Assembly: GCF_001632365.1 (NCBI RefSeq)
Contig: NW_024468511.1
Location: 1 to 49,964, forward strand
Direction: 5' to 3'
DNA from: Laetiporus sulphureus 93-53
Lineage: Eukaryota; Basidiomycota; Agaricomycetes; Polyporales; Laetiporaceae
Length of the DNA: 49,964 nucleotides
In this document: in pieces, positions 9,932 to 20,556 of the stretch
Layout of the letters: the number at the start of each line of letters is the position of its first letter
Position numbering within the stretch: position 1 is the stretch's first letter
Program-made: the position numbers and the translations under genes
The notes under the pieces: generated by a model
Database searches by the model: none
Told to the model about the DNA's origin: nothing
Seen by the model: the letters and a program-made list of their open reading frames with translations, nothing else

Positions 9932-10330
9932 TCATTGTCTCGAGGAGCCAAAATCTTTATTTCCCCTTCTAGTTGCTCGCAACGGTTGATAACTTCAGGA
10001 GGGAAGCCCTTCGGCGTAATAGTCGAAGATTATTTGGGCTATCCTATCTCCCGGCTTGACCAAAAATATGAAATTCGTTGTGTTAATCAGTATGACCTTG
10101 AGTTCTCCAGTGTAATCAGGATCAATGACTCCTGCGCCTACATCAATTGCTCATGCAGCTAGTCTGCTGCATGGAGCTATTCATGTATAGGTATGTTTGG
10201 GAGGGTCTATTGCAACTTCCGTTCCTACCACAGCTCGTGAATGCAGAGAAATTTTGTGCATTTCTGCAATATAAATATCCCATTCTGCTGCTTCATTTGA
10301 GGATTTTTTCAGTGATTTGGTGTTATCTGT
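9932..10330 (-). pseudogene. dUTPase domain at the C-terminus of gypsy pol
   Basis: dUTPase hydrolyses dUTP to dUMP, limiting uracil in cDNA. Continuing in the chromodomain frame, the minus strand carries all five trimeric-dUTPase motifs in order: [13 protein letters not shown] degenerate IAPCSRLA (usual APRSGLA); [44 protein letters not shown] just before the final TGA at 9932-9934. Three in-frame TGA codons (10181-10183, 10151-10153, 9995-9997) interrupt it. At least the first two sit where Arg or Lys is expected, so CGA to TGA is the likely cause. The Asp and Gly of motif III and the Phe of motif V are kept. dUTPase-bearing gypsy elements have been described from basidiomycetes as far as I recall. 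Confidence 0.85.
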
Positions 10331-12196
10331 CATTTTATGATATAGGAAGAACTCGTCCGGGTGGTCAGACATGTTGATTCTGTGTGTGGACATCGGGGCA
10401 ACTTCGTATGAGGATAACTCGAAGCGTTTTCCACCAAAAGTGATGACCCTGATTGGTGCTTTGGCTGCATCTGGGTGTTGGTGGTGGAATTCTTGAAGAA
10501 GCTCGTTGGCGTTGGTGAGATTTGTTCGGGGTTCCCATGTATCATCAGAATGGTCATAGCCTTTCCATTTGACGAGGTATTGGACCCTTCCCCTCACAAC
10601 TTTCGAGTCTAGTATTTCTTCAACTTTGAATTTTGGTTCTTCTTCAATTTCTATGGCTGGGGGCTTTGGGGGTTCACGGTTTGCGACCGTGTCTTGGTGA
10701 TACATGACTGACTTGCTAGCATGGAAGACCGGGTGTACCTTCATTTGCTTGGGCAATTCCAGTTTGAATGTGAATGGGCCTAGCTTCTGAAGTACTTTGT
10801 AAGGTCTGAAGTTTTGTGTGCCTAGCTTCGCGGATTTGACTTTTATACTGAGATCTTTTCCTTTGAGTAGTACTAGGTCTCCAACTTTGAATGGGACTTC
10901 TCCCTTTTTCTCATCAAAGTACCATTTCATCCACGAAGCCAAAACTTCCAATGCTGCCTTTGCCTGTTCTTGTGCCTTGGATCGGTGGACAAATAAATGT
11001 TCCAATGAGGGATGATGTATTGATTCGTGTATGTCTGGTGCCATTTTTGGATGTCAGCCATATTCGACAAAGAATGGGGAAAGTGCGATGGATTCGTGGG
11101 TCTGGTTGTTGTATGAAAATTCTGCCATTGGCAGATAATAGACCCAATTGTTTTGTCTGTGGTTGCAGTATATATGAAGGTACTGTTCTAACACCTGATT
11201 AACCCTTTCTGTCTGGCCATCTGTTTGGGGATGGTATGCCATTGACATTGTTGAATTTATACTGAGCTTCTGGCAAAACTCCTAGAATAACTTGCTCGCA
11301 AATTGAGTACCTCTGTCTGAGATAATCTGGCGTGGCAGTCTGTGGAGTTTGAAGACTTCATTATAGAATACGTTAGCAACTTGTGATGAGGTGGCTGTGT
11401 CATCTGTTGCATAAAAGTGCGCTCATTTCATGAGTTTGTCAATGACGACAAGTATTGCTATCTTCTTTTCTCCTCTAAAGTCCATGGCTGGAGGAAGTTG
11501 TGTGATGAGATCCACTGTGATGATCTCTCATGGTCCTCCTGGTACCTCATTTGGTTGTAGTAGTCTGTATGGTTTTTCCCTAGAGTACTTGTTGCGTTGA
11601 CAACTGTCACAACCTTGTACATACTGTTTAACCATTACGGACATTCCTGGCCACCAATAATTCCGAGTGATGAGCTCCAATGTCTTGAACCTGCCTGGGT
11701 GGCCAGCTGGTAGTGTGTCATGATGGAGGTTTATTAGGTCTAGGCATAGCTGTTGATCCTTGGGGACATAAACCTTTCCGCGATGGAGCAGCAGTCTGTG
11801 CTCAAAGTTCCATTCTGCGAGGTTTTTCCCAAATTCGTGCTGTCTTGTAGTCAAAAGTGCACAATAATTCTTGGTCATCATGTTGTCTGTGAGTGCCTTC
11901 TTGATCCTTTCCAGTAGTTGAGCATCATCAACTTCAGATGCGTGAGCGGGTCGAATCGCATTGATAGCGAAAAATTCAGGTTTTAACAGCATTTGGTTCA
12001 AATTGTCGCTGTCTACCCCCCCTTTCATGGTCTGGCCTCCTGGATAGAGGATCAGCACGAAGCATTGTCTTTCCAGGTCGGTGACTGAGAATGAAATTAA
12101 ATCTGGTGAGGAATAATGACCAGCGTGCTTGGCACTGGGATAATTTCTGTGCCTGATGGAAGTATGTAAGGTTGAGATGGTCTGACCAAATCTCAA
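10331..12196 (-). pseudogene. Gypsy pol: integrase and chromodomain
   Basis: Integrase inserts the cDNA and the chromodomain can target it to histone-marked chromatin. One minus-strand frame from about 12050 to 10181 holds the HHCC zinc module (H...H in the segment HHDTLPAGHPG, then CDSCQRNK near 11600), the core end with AYHPQTDGQTERVNQ (about 11235), a GPY/F-like stretch ([11 protein letters not shown], near 10770) and a chromodomain [12 protein letters not shown] to [12 protein letters not shown] (about 10640-10500). Stops split the core between 11528 and 11248 and near 11050. All integrase parts are in one frame with the downstream dUTPase, consistent with one polyprotein. Confidence 0.9.
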
Positions 12197-14165
12197 TGGG
12201 TTCTGGGTGCCCTTATAAATAGAGCTGGTATTCTTCTAGTGCCCGAATGATTGCAAGCATCTCTTTGTCGTAAATCTCATAGTTTCACTCATGTTCATTG
12301 AGTGATTTAGAGTAGTATGCGACTGGATGCCATAGCTTGTCTTCCTCTAGTTGTTCGAGTACTGCACCAGTTGCGTAGTCTGAGGAGTCAGTTTTCAGAT
12401 GGTATGGTGCAGTGTTGTTTGGGAGTTGTAAGATCGGGGCTGAGGTAAATGCCATTTTGAGTACACTGAAGGCTTGGTCTTGCTCTTCCTTCCATTGCCA
12501 GGGCACGTTCTTACAGGTGAGAAGCGTTAAGGGTCGTGCGAGTTTCACAAAGTCCTTTATAAATCACCTGTAGAAATCCGCGAATCCTAAAAAGGCCTGT
12601 ACTTGTTTGACCTTAGTAGGTGCAGGCCAGCCAAGTACACCTTCGACTTTAGCAGGGTCCATCTGTACCAAGTTCTTGCTGATGATCATGCCAAGATACT
12701 CGATTGAGGACTGTTCAAAGAAGCATTTCTCCAGTTTGGCATATAAGTCATTGTCCTGGAGGCACTGTAGAACTGCTTTTACTAGTCATCAGTGTTCTTC
12801 GAGATTGTCCGTAAATATGAGGATGTCATCTAAGTAGACTACCACCTTTCCTGTGTGAATTAAGTCCTCAAGGACTGTATTCATCATTGTTTGGAAGGTG
12901 CTAGGAGCATTGCAGAAACTGAAGTACATTACTGTGGGTTCGAAGAGGTCACGATGTGTGATGAAGGTGGCTTTCTCTTCATCTCCTTCCTTAATCCGTA
13001 TGTTGTTGAACCCTCATCTCAGATCAAGCTTCGTAAATATGCTAGCCTGTAAGAGTCTGTCGATGAGGTCCGAAATGCATGGGATTGGGAACTTGTTCTT
13101 TTTTGTTACTGCATTGAGGTTCCTGTAGTCTTGTACTAGCCTCAGTGATCCATCTTTCTTTTTAATGAAGAAGACAGGTGCTGCTGTTGGACTCCTTGAT
13201 CTTTTAATGTAACCTTTGGCCAACTCTTGGTCTATCCACGTGTCGAGTGAATTTCTTTCCTGTAAGTTCATAGGATATAACTTTGCCGGGCATGGTAACG
13301 ATGCCTCTGGAACAAGTTCGATTGGATGATTGTAGGGCTTTCTTGTAGGCATTCATTCTGACTGCTTCTTAGAGAACACATCACCATACTCGTGGAAGTG
13401 TTTAGGGACATAGGCTGACCAGTAGTCTTTGTCCTGTTCTCCATTTTGTGGTGCTCTATCCTGATTCCTCTTGGTGTCAAGGTCCATAATAAGTGACACT
13501 ACAGCTTGTGCATCAGGGTCTTCTGATAATGACATCCATCTATTGAAGCTGTCCATGTCGTCCCAGTTGTCACCTAACTCCTGGGAACCGACGAACTCCA
13601 TCAGGTCTTCGATGTGGAGGATGTTTGTGTCTTCCAGGTCCTCCTTCTGAACTGCTACCTGTGAGGGTGCACATCTGTGTGGGCACTGGGTGAAATTGAC
13701 CGTGAGTTTTCTCCAATCCACTTCGGGATTATGCTCCTTGAGGAAACTCATGCCTAGTATAACGTCTTTGTGGCCTATATCGGTAACCAGAAGACTTTGT
13801 CTGCTTATGTGATTTCTGATAGTTATACTGAGAAGAACCCTTTTCTTAATGGTTCCACCCTTGTTGTGAGATGCATCTGCATTATAAACCCTAATCTCCT
13901 TCTCAAGTGAGATTGTAGCAAAATTCAACTGATCAACCAGCCATGGGTTGATGTAACAAGAATATGCTCCTGAATCGAGGAGCGCCTCAGTCTGGACTTC
14001 CCTTACTCCCTGTTTGAGGTGAACAGGTAAATCGATCACATGTTTTGACAAACCAGTTGATGCAATGTATAAAAAATCTGATACTGGTACATGCGAGATC
14101 GAGTAGGTACTGTTACAATGTCTATGGAAACTCTGGCCAGACCTCAGAGAACCTGCTGAAAAAGA
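12010..14165 (-). pseudogene. Gypsy pol: protease, reverse transcriptase, RNase H
   Basis: A second minus-strand frame. The aspartic protease site is LLDSGAYSCYI (about 13970), the RT palm includes [24 protein letters not shown] (about 12830) and FTKLDLR, and the RNase H has LKTDSSDYATGAVLEQ (about 12390). Stops include TGA at 13353-13355 and after FTKLDLR near 13014, TGA after SLNEHE at 12285, and TAA near 12215. A change of frame to the integrase half occurs at a run of seven C (12016-12022), which looks like a one-base slippage. The frame is open upstream of the protease to about 14160. Confidence 0.9.
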
Positions 14166-14350
14166 TCCTCATCATCTTCTTCCCCCGTAATTCTAGCTGC
14201 TTCAACAGCTGGTTCCGGTTCTGCCTCCTTTTCCTTTCCCTTCATGTCATAGCTGGCGATGAAAGCATGGACTGCTTCTTCCCTCACCTTGCCATCATCG
14301 GAGCTGCTTGATGTCACCGTTGTGGATATTGCCTCATTGCTTGTCCCCAT
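14144..14350 (-). other. Acidic linker frame between gag and pol
   Basis: A 68-codon minus-strand frame overlapping the gag end, rich in Glu and Ser (VTSSSSDDGKVREEAVHAF). It may be part of a gag-pol linker read by frameshifting, or a piece displaced by an indel. No domain is recognised. Confidence 0.35.
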
Positions 14351-15762
14351 TTCAGCATTTCAAATTTGCCTTTGTACTTGGGGTCTGGGCAATGCTGTTT
14401 AAATACGAAGAGGTGTTTCCCGCATCGTACGCACAATTTCTTTTCTAGCCATCCTTCTTGCTCCTTGGTGAGCGTGGATACTCGATCCATGACCATTGCG
14501 TTAGGGTCTTTCAGAGCCCGTGGTGCCAATGATGCCATTGTTGTCCCACGCTGTCCTGCCTTATCAGCTCTGAACTTTGACTCGAGTTGTAGACAGAGGT
14601 CGAGATACTCCGGCCATGTGGTCGGGTCGGCGATACCTAAGCTGTCTCGTGTCACCATTGCTTGGCGCACGTTCTTGTCACGATGTTCAGCGATATAACC
14701 GATGAGTGCAGTGTGCCCCAGGTTGGTCTTGATGGCCCACTGGTGGAACGTTTCTGTGAAGGAGACCATGGTAGGGTAGGTCTTTGCACAGAGCCCCTTC
14801 AGGTGTTGTTGCGCATCTTTGTCCGGGTCGAGTGTCCTGTAATTCACCTTGAGAACATCAACAAAGTCATCCGATGTGCTGAGTGATTGCCGTGCTGCTG
14901 CCTTGGTTGCATATTCTGACATATAGGTGAATGCACCACCTTCTAAGTGTAGCAGGGCTGTGGTGATCTTGTGCTTGTCATCATTGATCTCATTCCACCG
15001 CATCCATGTGCCAAGTTGTTGAAGCCAATCCTCCAGACTTCCTTTGCCCGAGTAGTGTGGAGGTTCAGCAATTTTGACGTGGGGCTTGTGTGACTGGACC
15101 ATGCCGGAGGTGTAACCTTGCATCGCTGTGATGCCGCTTGCTTTCAGTGAAGCTAACTCATGTCGCAGCTTGGTGTTTGCTGCCTTGGTTTCCATCATTT
15201 CTTTTCCCATATGTAGCATGGCCCCTTGCATCCCTGTGAGGTCATCGTTGAGTACCGTTATGTGCGCATCTTGCGCTAGATTGTCCTTGAGTTTTCTGAC
15301 TTCCGTTGAGAGGACTGCTTCCTTCAATCGGTGCTCGCTTCAGTTCATCTGGATGACCACGTCGAAAGCTCATTTGTGCTTGTACAGTTTGTTTCTGAGC
15401 ACATTGTAAATCTTTGTGACCTCCATGTGGATCATGAGCTTTGTAGCGATGATGACCCATTTGCAGATGTGATCCAGAACTTCTCTGGGAGCGGACTGCC
15501 TGAGCGCATCTTGTAGATGCTCAAATTGTTGCCCATTAAACTCCTAAGTGGGAGGGACATACATGGGTAAAAGTGATGGTGTCGGGGATGCAGGTCCTCT
15601 GACTTGTGATGCAGAGTCCTGGAATCCTAGCCCAGGCTCAGGTGAATTGCATTGTGAGGCATGTGGGATGCTTCCATCATGTGCTGCCTCAATGTTTAGG
15701 TGGAGTATCTCATCCATTCTCTGTCTGAATGTGGATGCATATGCACGATCAGCTCCCTCCAT
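14314..15762 (-). pseudogene. Gypsy gag
   Basis: Structural capsid-nucleocapsid protein. One frame from ATG at 15762 to TGA at 14314 is interrupted by TAG (15544-15546), TGA (15370-15372) and TGA (15340-15342). Each is explained by CAG or CGA becoming TAG or TGA. The intact C-terminal 337 codons hold the capsid-like segment (PPHYSGKGSLEDWLQQLGTW) and YRTLDPDKDAQQHLKGL, and end with a defective zinc knuckle (CVRCGKHLFVFKQHC). The usual His spacing of the knuckle is lost. N-terminal coiled-coil character is suggested by the KEMMETKAANTKLRHELASL stretch. Confidence 0.85.
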
Positions 15763-15784
15763 TGTGAAGTATGTATGTATAGAC

Positions 15785-16657
15785 TTAATACAAAAATTTC
15801 AAATATCGCTTCTTGGCGATGAAGACCAGAGCTTTGGCTATTTCCTGTAGCCTTTCCTCCTTTCCTATCTGCTTGAAGCTAATGCCCCCTATTTCCAGAC
15901 AGACCATATTGATGACCTGTTTCTCAATGAACGTGTACATGCACGTTCCAGTGTGTAGGTCAGCACAGACCTTGTTGAGTTCTGTGGCGAGGCTGTAGAT
16001 TGGTCCTTGGTGCTCATCCTTGAGACAATACAAGAATGCTCCTAGTATTGATTGGAGCCTGAAGCGTGTGGCATTGACCTGCTTCTTAAGGGTCTCGATG
16101 TGAATCGTCGGTCTGACTCGTGATGGGAGTGGACGAATCGGGCAAGCAACTGTGTTTATCTTTATGAAGTTCGGTAGTGGCCGCACTGAGATTAGAGCAA
16201 TGATTGGGGGAGGGACTGCATTGGATGTGATGAGCTCTGCAGATGGTGCCAGCTTGTGACTACAAGTGGTGAGACGTCCCTTTCTAGGCTTGTAGCATTT
16301 GAGTGGTGGGGTGCGATCGTGAGGCTTGTGAATGATTCCACGCTTTATGATGTGTGTTGTATCGACGAGCCTGGCTGCTGCACGCTGCCTGTCTGTGGAC
16401 GATGCATCTAGTGACACAAGTGTGAGGAGCCTTCCGCACTTCTTGTTTATCTCCTGATGCTGGTAGTGAGCATTAAGGTCAATCCTGGGAGTGGCCTTGC
16501 ACTTTGGTGCCTTTGGCAGCTCAGAGTCTTGCTGAGGCTCACGCCGGGTAGAGATTGGATTGGAAGTTGTGTTAAAAAAGCCACACGCTACAGCTGAAAC
16601 TGCTTGCACTGAAAATACATGGCCACTTGTGTTAGACACTAAGCAGAGGTGCAGAAA
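15785..16657 (-). CDS. Extra open frame upstream of gag, unidentified
   Basis: An uninterrupted minus-strand frame of about 285 codons runs from just inside the primer-binding site to TAA at 15785-15787, only 22 nt before the gag ATG. It has no ATG near its 5' end; a start may have mutated, or it may be joined by splicing. Composition is Ile/Thr/Lys-rich with a basic middle (LKCYKPRKGRLTTCSHK) and a helical C-terminus (KEERLQEIAKALVFIAKKRY). I recognise no family. Chromoviruses usually start with gag, so this frame is unusual. It has no stop although gag and pol are riddled with them, which could be chance or could mean it was acquired differently. Confidence 0.5.
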   Translation of the reverse strand, partial: FLHLCLVSNTSGHVFSVQAVSAVACGFFNTTSNPISTRREPQQDSELPKAPKCKATPRIDLNAHYQHQEINKKCGRLLTLVSLDASSTDRQRAAARLVDTTHIIKRGIIHKPHDRTPPLKCYKPRKGRLTTCSHKLAPSAELITSNAVPPPIIALISVRPLPNFIKINTVACPIRPLPSRVRPTIHIETLKKQVNATRFRLQSILGAFLYCLKDEHQGPIYSLATELNKVCADLHTGTCMYTFIEKQVINMVCLEIGGISFKQIGKEERLQEIAKALVFIAKKRYLKFLY

Positions 16658-16661
16658 ATGA

Positions 16662-16674
16662 TCAGATTGTTTCT
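16662..16674 (-). promoter_or_regulatory. Self-priming primer-binding site of the gypsy element
   Basis: Minus-strand AGAAACAATCTGA starts 2 nt inside the 5' LTR boundary. It is the exact complement of TCAGATTGTTTCT in the LTR (plus positions 16875-16887), which lies 31 nt downstream of TATATAA (minus strand, 16918-16912), where the RNA should start. A 13-nt match at this place is the layout of Tf1-type self-primed elements. Confidence 0.8.
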
Positions 16675-16676
16675 AA

Positions 16677-17378
16677 TGTCACAGCACCACTGGACAAGAG
16701 AGCAAAGAGACTAAAAAGGGACAGTCACGTGGAACATGTCACCCTGATCCCCCTGAATCCTTATGTGGTGCAAAGAGCCTAGAACTTACTTGTCGATGAA
16801 GCAAGTGCAGGGAAGGGTGAGAGATATATGGTGGAGCTGATAGGCTCAGTAAGGTGCTACAGTGATAGACGAGGAGAAACAATCTGAGGTTTCGTTCTCT
16901 ACATGCTGGTCTTATATACACATACAGCGGGCTATCTTACCTAAGCTACCTATCTACGGGTATAAGCTAATGGCCGTACATGAAACAATGGAATGTCCAG
17001 AAGTAGAACAATAAGTGGGAAGATCGATGGTCACCGCAGTAATGCATGTGAACATTGTGCCTATCCTGGTTTCCCTTTTGTTCTTCAGTGTGAACATCGT
17101 GCCTATCTAGGCTTCTGGCTAAACTAATAGGAAGCGGAAGGCCAATGCGTAACAATAGTCCTTGTTCCCTTTGTTCCCAAATGGGTTCCTCTATTGTATC
17201 CTGGAATAGACAAGTCCGACCATATCATCCATGGGTCTGAACCATAACATGTGATGTGAACTATCACCTGATCTCTACGTGTCGTGTCTGTGGCTGAGTG
17301 GCATGAGATATTGATGAAGCATGTGATCTGTGGCATGAGAAAGATCACGTGCAGACTTTATGACAAAAATCTGTGACA
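16677..17378 (-). repeat. Gypsy 5' LTR
   Basis: 702 bp with TATA box TGTATATAAG on the minus strand (16920-16911) and predicted transcription start near 16887. Ends in TG and CA and abuts the TTCAC target duplicate on its right. Confidence 0.9.
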
Positions 17379-17383
17379 TTCAC

Positions 17384-17816
17384 CTATCTATAGCTTGAGG
17401 GACCCCTTGTACTAGTACCCCAGATGATAGGTCTGCCACTATATAAGGGACACAGATCAGGGCAGGAAGATTAACCTCTCCCTCCTTGTTTCTAAGAACC
17501 TGTTCTCTGCACTAGAACCTTGTTCCTAAGGAGTAACTCGATACTTTTGATCATCGGCATCAGTTGGGATCTGCACTCGCTCTCAGAGGTATTTAAGCTC
17601 GTGCACTTGTCTGAAGTCAGATCAGCGAACCTAGTAACCTGCAGGTGAATGTGCAATAGCTGATCAGCAAGGATCTAGCAAGGGTAGAGTGAGAACCTCA
17701 CTGCTACATTGTCTACTAGGGTCACAAGACACACTATAAAGATAAATCGGGTCACGTGTTAGAAAGGTTCTCAGGGAACACTTCATAACAGCATGTCACC
17801 ATCACCTTCATTGGTG
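17384..17816 (+). other. Possible fragment of an older LTR element
   Basis: ACTATATAAGGG (about 17436) resembles an LTR promoter and is followed by GCATCAGTTGGGATCTGC near 17550-17567, vaguely like an LTR end plus primer site. No partner repeat is seen in the window. I consider this only a hint. Confidence 0.25.
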
Positions 17817-17821
17817 TGAAA

Positions 17822-18258
17822 TGTTGAATGAGCTACATGCTAGTGCAGCATGCGCAGGAACACACAGCAAGGTGAGGACCTAGTGGGCAAGGCTACAAGA
17901 CTCCCAGTTAAGGAATTGAGTCTCTCAGTGGAGAAGTCACTATAGATTGTGGTGTAGCTATCTGGTATGTATACATGTGGGTAAAGACCTCATATACCAG
18001 GTCTGGGACCTCTGGTATCTACAGCCACATCTATCTACATAGATGAGTAATACTACAGTATCTAACACATGATCTGTGGCTGTGTGTACAGGCCAATGGC
18101 ATATTTACTCTCTATCGTACGATACTCTATGAATATCCTGATTGGTCAATGTCCTATCGTATGATCCCTTGGGATTATATTATTGAACATTGTCCTTTCA
18201 TACCCTTCTTCATACTGTGATCTTTGTAGATTACTTGAAATATATTATTCCTTCAACA
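17822..18258. mobile_element. Solo LTR (copia-like termini)
   Basis: 437 bp with ends TGTTGAAT...TTCAACA, the inverted ends typical of many fungal Ty1/copia LTRs. A perfect 5-bp target duplication TGAAA flanks it (17817-17821 and 18259-18263). No internal region is present, so it arose by LTR-LTR recombination. Orientation is undecided. It contains short palindromes such as ATCGTACGAT near 18115. Confidence 0.85.
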
Positions 18259-18504
18259 TGAAATGGCAACAGCGATGTGGACAGTGGGTGATACAGAGTA
18301 CCTGAGGTGTGAGCTGCAGCTTCCACTGCTTCATGTACGTTGGGGATGATCTTGCGAACCCATTGGCAGACACTGCGATCTTGACTAGCACAAGCTCTTT
18401 GAATGAGCTGAATGAAAGGAGACTTTCGATTTCAGGTGTTCTGTGTTCCCATAAATGTCCACCAGAGCTCAAGGCTATTTTGAAACAATGGACAACATGA
18501 TTGA

Positions 18505-19118
18505 ATGAATTATATGTCGAAGACTCTGAGACAAGATGCGTCACATCACTTAGTGTCACAGCCATCCCGTCTCATCAATCAGGAGTCCTACAAGTTGCAG
18601 TGACTGTTGCACACCTCATTCTCGAAGCATGGATATCTGCATCGCGCACTAGAATACCTGCTCATCAAGAGTTTTACTGCGAGACAAGAGAGCTGCGAGT
18701 ATTTCAGTAAGGGATCTTGCGTCCCACCGACTTTGTTCATGTGCTGTGTTTATGATATATAAATTCGATCGCTCTACCCAAATGCCAGTTTGCAATATCA
18801 TTACATGGATGAATTCCCCCATGGTACTGTTCATTAACTGCAGCAGTATCACATTAGTGGTTTAATTCACACTCATAGTCGAGGTGTACCACCATCGGGT
18901 ATAATGCATAGTTCTCTTTCTGACAGCGTTCTAAACTTTTCATTCATAACATGCTCAAAAACCCAGCTCACAATGGAAATTTTGTGCTGACAGGCCAGAA
19001 TTGGCATGTGCGGTAGACACGCAGTTGACAGGGTCACACCACATCATCATGATCAGTACACACTGGCAGTTGTACGTGGCTGATCAGATTTAGGAGACTG
19101 GCGTACATGTCCGTGGTA
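18505..19118 (+). repeat. Segmental duplication, left copy, 5' part
   Basis: Matches about 33590-34784 (the right copy) with gaps. Shared landmarks include CAGTGTCACAGC, TACCTGCTCATCAAGA, the GAGAGCTGCGAGT stretch and TTTAGGAGACTG near the right end. The right copy has an extra MITE at 33809-34228 that this copy lacks. It ends at the hAT target duplicate CCGTGGTA (19111-19118) and resumes at 29019. Confidence 0.75.
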
Positions 19119-20079
19119 TAGGGCACGAGGAAATAGCCAATGCTAATTAGCTGCTGCTATTTTACCTATGTAATTTACTGGTAATTTATGGTCAATTTTG
19201 AAAGGGCTGAAAATCAGTGGTAAATTACGGTTAAATAGTAAGCACCCGCTAGCGGGAAGGGGGGTGTTCAGGATGTCGGTTAGCGTCGGCAATGACGTGA
19301 AGGGTGAGAGATATCCGCCAAGAGGAACTAATGCTGTTTGGACTTGTATAGGATAATGATTTTCCTTATTGCCCATTCATGGCATGAAAGTGTGTTATTC
19401 ATCATCCTTGACTGAGCAACCATGGAAACTCTGCGAGGAGAATTTCGACACTGCATCAACTCCTCCAGAACCTTCCTGACATGATTCCCTATAAAGCACT
19501 CCATGAATCTGCCTTTGCTTCATTCAGCATGGATGTGAACAATGCCCTTGACCCCGAAGAGCAATGAATGACGTTCAACCAAGCACTCGAAGCTCGTCTT
19601 GGTCCATGCACTGGTCCGAGGAACACATTTCTGTTAAAGGAGCGAGAGCCAGGGATTGAGATGCTTGTAGGTGTGTTTGAAGACAATTTGATACACCTTG
19701 GAGAGCATGTTCACTTCCAAAAATGGGCAGCTGATTCTATCACAGATGCAGAAAATGTTTATCTTGCAGCTAACATTCCAGTAAGCTTGGATAGTAAATT
19801 GACAGTGCATACGTGTATGATGACATAATTGTAGCTGCCACTTGCACCATTGATAGATGTAGCCCCTTCTGTGGCTGACAAGTCCAAACATGAGCCTATT
19901 GCACTCATTCTTGTCGAGGGAAGTGGTGGCACACACTCGCTTATGACTATTCTGGGAAAGCACTGAGAGAATAAGCTGAAGAAGCAAGCAAGTACCAGCA
20001 AAAAGGTGACAAAGCAAGCACCATGACCGGACACAAAGAAGCTGACATCATACCTTGATCCGGACTTCATATCAAGTGA

Positions 20080-20551
20080 CGAGGATGATGATGGTCGAGG
20101 AAGTGGTATGAAGCTGCATCTCCTGCTACCACAGCTCACCAAGCCATGCAGACGCACTAATGAGCCTGAGAAGAAGTGTGTGCAATGCATCGCAAGCGCA
20201 TCATGCAAGACATCGTGGACCTGGCCTTGTAACTTGAGTTGAGTTTTGAATCATGCAAAAAAGTGCGGATATCTTTCTGCAGATCTAAAGTGTGCTGCGT
20301 TGGAGCTCTTGGCAGTGAAGTTTCATGGTAATCAGCTGGGCCTAGAGGGTATTAAGCCAGAGAATAGCAGGGGGTCAGAGACAAAGCCAGAGAGCAATGA
20401 TGATCATGCAGAGACCAAGACACAGCCCATTAAGAAGGTGAAGACAGAGTCAGACATTTTCCAGAAATATCAAGATGTTGGGAAGCAGGAACTCAAGACC
20501 TGCTGTGATTGTGAGTACTCAGCTAGCTGTGAAATGACAGCAAACAACTGA
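20080..20551 (+). pseudogene. hAT transposase N-terminal part with BED-type zinc finger
   Basis: BED fingers bind transposon ends. The plus strand reads an acidic stretch (DPDFISSDEDDDGRG) then a CVQC pair, TSWTWPC, and after an in-frame TAG or TGA-type break a VLNHAKKCGYLSADLK segment, giving a CX2C...HX4C pattern like basidiomycete hAT proteins. A Lys/Glu-rich linker follows up to 20551. The upstream frame (from about 19508, beginning MDVNNALDPEEQ) may be an N-terminal exon, but I do not recognise it. Stops and lack of continuity indicate decay. Confidence 0.5.
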
Positions 20552-20556
20552 GAGAG

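Larger units (their letters stand above)
9203..17378 (-). mobile_element. Full-length Ty3/gypsy chromovirus with dUTPase (inactivated)
   Basis: An 8,176-bp element on the minus strand. LTRs at 16677-17378 (5') and 9203-9913 (3') end in TGTCACAG and CTGYGACA, and a perfect 5-bp target duplication TTCAC lies at 9198-9202 and 17379-17383. PPT is GAGAGGGGGGTAG on the minus strand (9926-9914), directly upstream of the 3' LTR. Coding order on the minus strand: an unidentified open frame, gag, protease, RT, RNase H, integrase with GPY/F-like region, chromodomain, dUTPase. Gag and pol hold several stops and one frameshift, so the copy is dead, although its two LTRs are still very similar. The gypsy class follows from the order RT-RNase H-integrase, and the chromovirus assignment from the chromodomain. 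Confidence 0.95.

Noticed and set aside
9884..10162. Plus-strand 92-codon frame at the gypsy 3' end
   Set aside because: Antisense to dUTPase motifs II-V and the PPT; no independent signal.
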